From Gliomastix tumulicola (Eukaryota; Ascomycota; Sordariomycetes; Hypocreales; Bionectriaceae): DNA of 64,000 nt. Position 1 is the first letter of the stretch. Every line of letters starts with the position of its first letter. The DNA is taken from NCBI GenBank assembly GCA_001599755.1, contig BCHX01000002.1, forward strand, positions 1,426,001-1,490,000, written 5' to 3'. Shown piece after piece: positions 62,886 through 64,000 of this stretch. The notes under the pieces are model-generated. The model was not told the DNA's origin. It searched no databases and worked only from the letters and a program-made list of their open reading frames with translations. Position numbers and translations under genes: made by a program.

Positions 62886-64000
62886 ATGCTGAGAGCAGCA
62901 GCTGGGAGGGCATTGGCCCCCCGGCCGGCATCCCGTGGCTTTGTCACCGCCGCACAACGAGTCTCGACGCGCCAGACGCCCTCGATACAGAGAACATTAT
63001 CCTTCCTACCGTGGCGCAAGAAGATAGACCCGACACTGCCCGTATACTTCCACAGATCGGCGATCGACGGCGGCCGAACGCGGTGGAGAAAACTGCGATA
63101 CGTCGTCGTCTCGATCGCCGTCTACTACGCCCTCTGGCAGATCTACATGAGCATCGTGCTTGACCCCCTCCTCGACTGGGCCGAGAACGAGTGGGAATCG
63201 ATGTCCGAGAAGGAGAGACAGGAGCTCGAGCAGGAGGCCGAGGACGAGGAGGGGGATCCTCTGTTGTTTCTACCGTTCCCCTTCACCACGAAGGAGGTGA
63301 AGCAGCTGCCGTACAAGGGCTCCGATCCAGAGTGGGCAGCCTTCGTGAAGGTTAATAAGGATCCGAAGCTGCAGAGGCAGATGAAATGTATGTGGGCATG
63401 CGACCGAGCGCCAGGTTGGTGGCTCTGAGGCTGACAGTGTCTCCAGTGAAACTAGCCGAGAGCATACGCGCTGCGTTCGACAAGAACCCGGTAGCCACCC
63501 GGCTCCTGGGCGGAAAACCGACCAAGGTCAAGAAGATTTGGCTAGATATTCTCTTTCCTTCGCGGCCGCCGCCGAAGCATTACGTATCCGGGTGAGTTCT
63601 CGCCCAATTGCCCTGGTCTCGGGGTCTTTTATTACCCTTTTTAAGGAGCGCTGGACTAACATGGCAAATCCAGCCTTATTGTCGACTGGGACGGATTGTT
63701 CTGGGGAGACCGCTCCATCGACAGTGCGGCCGCTCACAAACTCAATGCCGTCGTATATCCCAAAGCTGTAGCTCTAGCTACATGGACCTTCGTGAATGTG
63801 CTCTTCCAGAACACAAAGGAGACGGTGGGCAAGGCTCTCGGGTTCGGCACGTCTACTCCGCAGCAGGAAACGACATGGCAGTCCGTCATCATCGAGCGTG
63901 GCAAGGATCACAGACCGGGCGCCCTCGGCACAGGCAACTCCAGCCCGCCGCAGATCATCCAGCCCGGCCCAGGAGCCCAGCAGCCTCCGCCGCCCCTAGG
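62886..64000 (+). CDS. Predicted mitochondrial inner-membrane protein, 3' truncated by window end
   Basis: Exons are 62886-63387, 63447-63591 and 63674 to beyond 64000. The N-terminus (MLRAAAGRALAPRPASRGFVTAAQR) is a mitochondrial targeting signal. One hydrophobic helix follows (about 78-100, YVVVSIAVYYALWQIYMSIVL), then an acidic region (ERQELEQEAEDEEGD), a segment rich in Lys and Trp contacts (PEWAAFVKV, ILFPSRPPPKHYV), then TTWQSVIIERG and a Pro/Gln-rich stretch at the window edge. The pattern suggests an inner-membrane protein facing the intermembrane space or matrix. I do not recognise a named family. It may have additional exons outside the window. Confidence 0.75.

Overview
The window is nuclear DNA from a filamentous ascomycete, most likely a Sordariomycete. 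Genes are monocistronic on both strands. Most carry one to five introns of about 50-120 nt with GTAAGT-like donors, CTAAC/CTGAC branch sites and CAG/TAG acceptors. Coding exons strongly prefer C or G at third positions, leaders are CT-rich, and fungus-specific families are present (two Zn2Cys6 regulators, a filamentous-fungal RPD3 tail, Vps3844). No tRNA, rRNA, transposon or CRISPR array was found. All exon models are read by eye; for each spliced model described as complete, the exon lengths sum to a whole number of codons.

Layout. 1-4.0 kb: no convincing gene. 4.0-6.4 kb: RCK2/SRK1-type kinase (+). 7.4-8.6 kb: unrecognised 377-aa protein (-). 9.2-10.3 kb: proteasome lid deubiquitinase RPN11 (-), divergent from an RPD3 histone deacetylase (+, 10.8-12.9 kb). 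13.7-15.0 kb: RNA polymerase III subunit RPC34 (+). 15.4-16.5 kb: cyclophilin A with an alternative mitochondrial start (-). 18.0-19.8 kb: ENTH-domain epsin ENT3 (+). 21.8-23.0 kb: four-helix MARVEL-like membrane protein followed by a same-frame open region (+). 23.8-25.7 kb: Zn2Cys6 regulator (+). 26.2-33 kb: CTR copper transporter, a small predicted lipid-anchored protein, a hemerythrin-like protein and a ZIP zinc transporter (all -). 35.2-37.9 kb: GH3 beta-glucosidase (+). 38.7-40.7 kb: Hsp90 co-chaperone STI1 (+). 41.2-42.2 kb: C2H2 zinc-finger protein (-).

43.2-51.2 kb looks accessory. It holds a deaminase-fold protein (+), a repeat-rich tract, a 904-aa membrane protein of unknown family (-) and, divergent from it, an AAA+ ATPase with a long fungal N-terminal region (+). 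After that come a Baeyer-Villiger-type flavin monooxygenase (+, 51.9-53.3 kb), a possible unrecognised small gene (-, about 53.5-53.8 kb), the spliceosome-disassembly factor NTR2 (-), Sm protein G (+), a rhodanese/CX5R protein (-), a second Zn2Cys6 regulator (-), Vps3844 (-) and the start of a predicted mitochondrial inner-membrane protein cut by the window end (+).

How the genes relate. Most are unlinked housekeeping functions: proteolysis, chromatin, Pol III, splicing, chaperoning and membrane traffic. Two groupings stand out. Copper, iron-type and zinc-handling proteins lie within 7 kb (26-33 kb). The deaminase / TM protein / AAA+ block at 43-51 kb is the best candidate for an undescribed system, although a functional link between its members is inference from proximity only.
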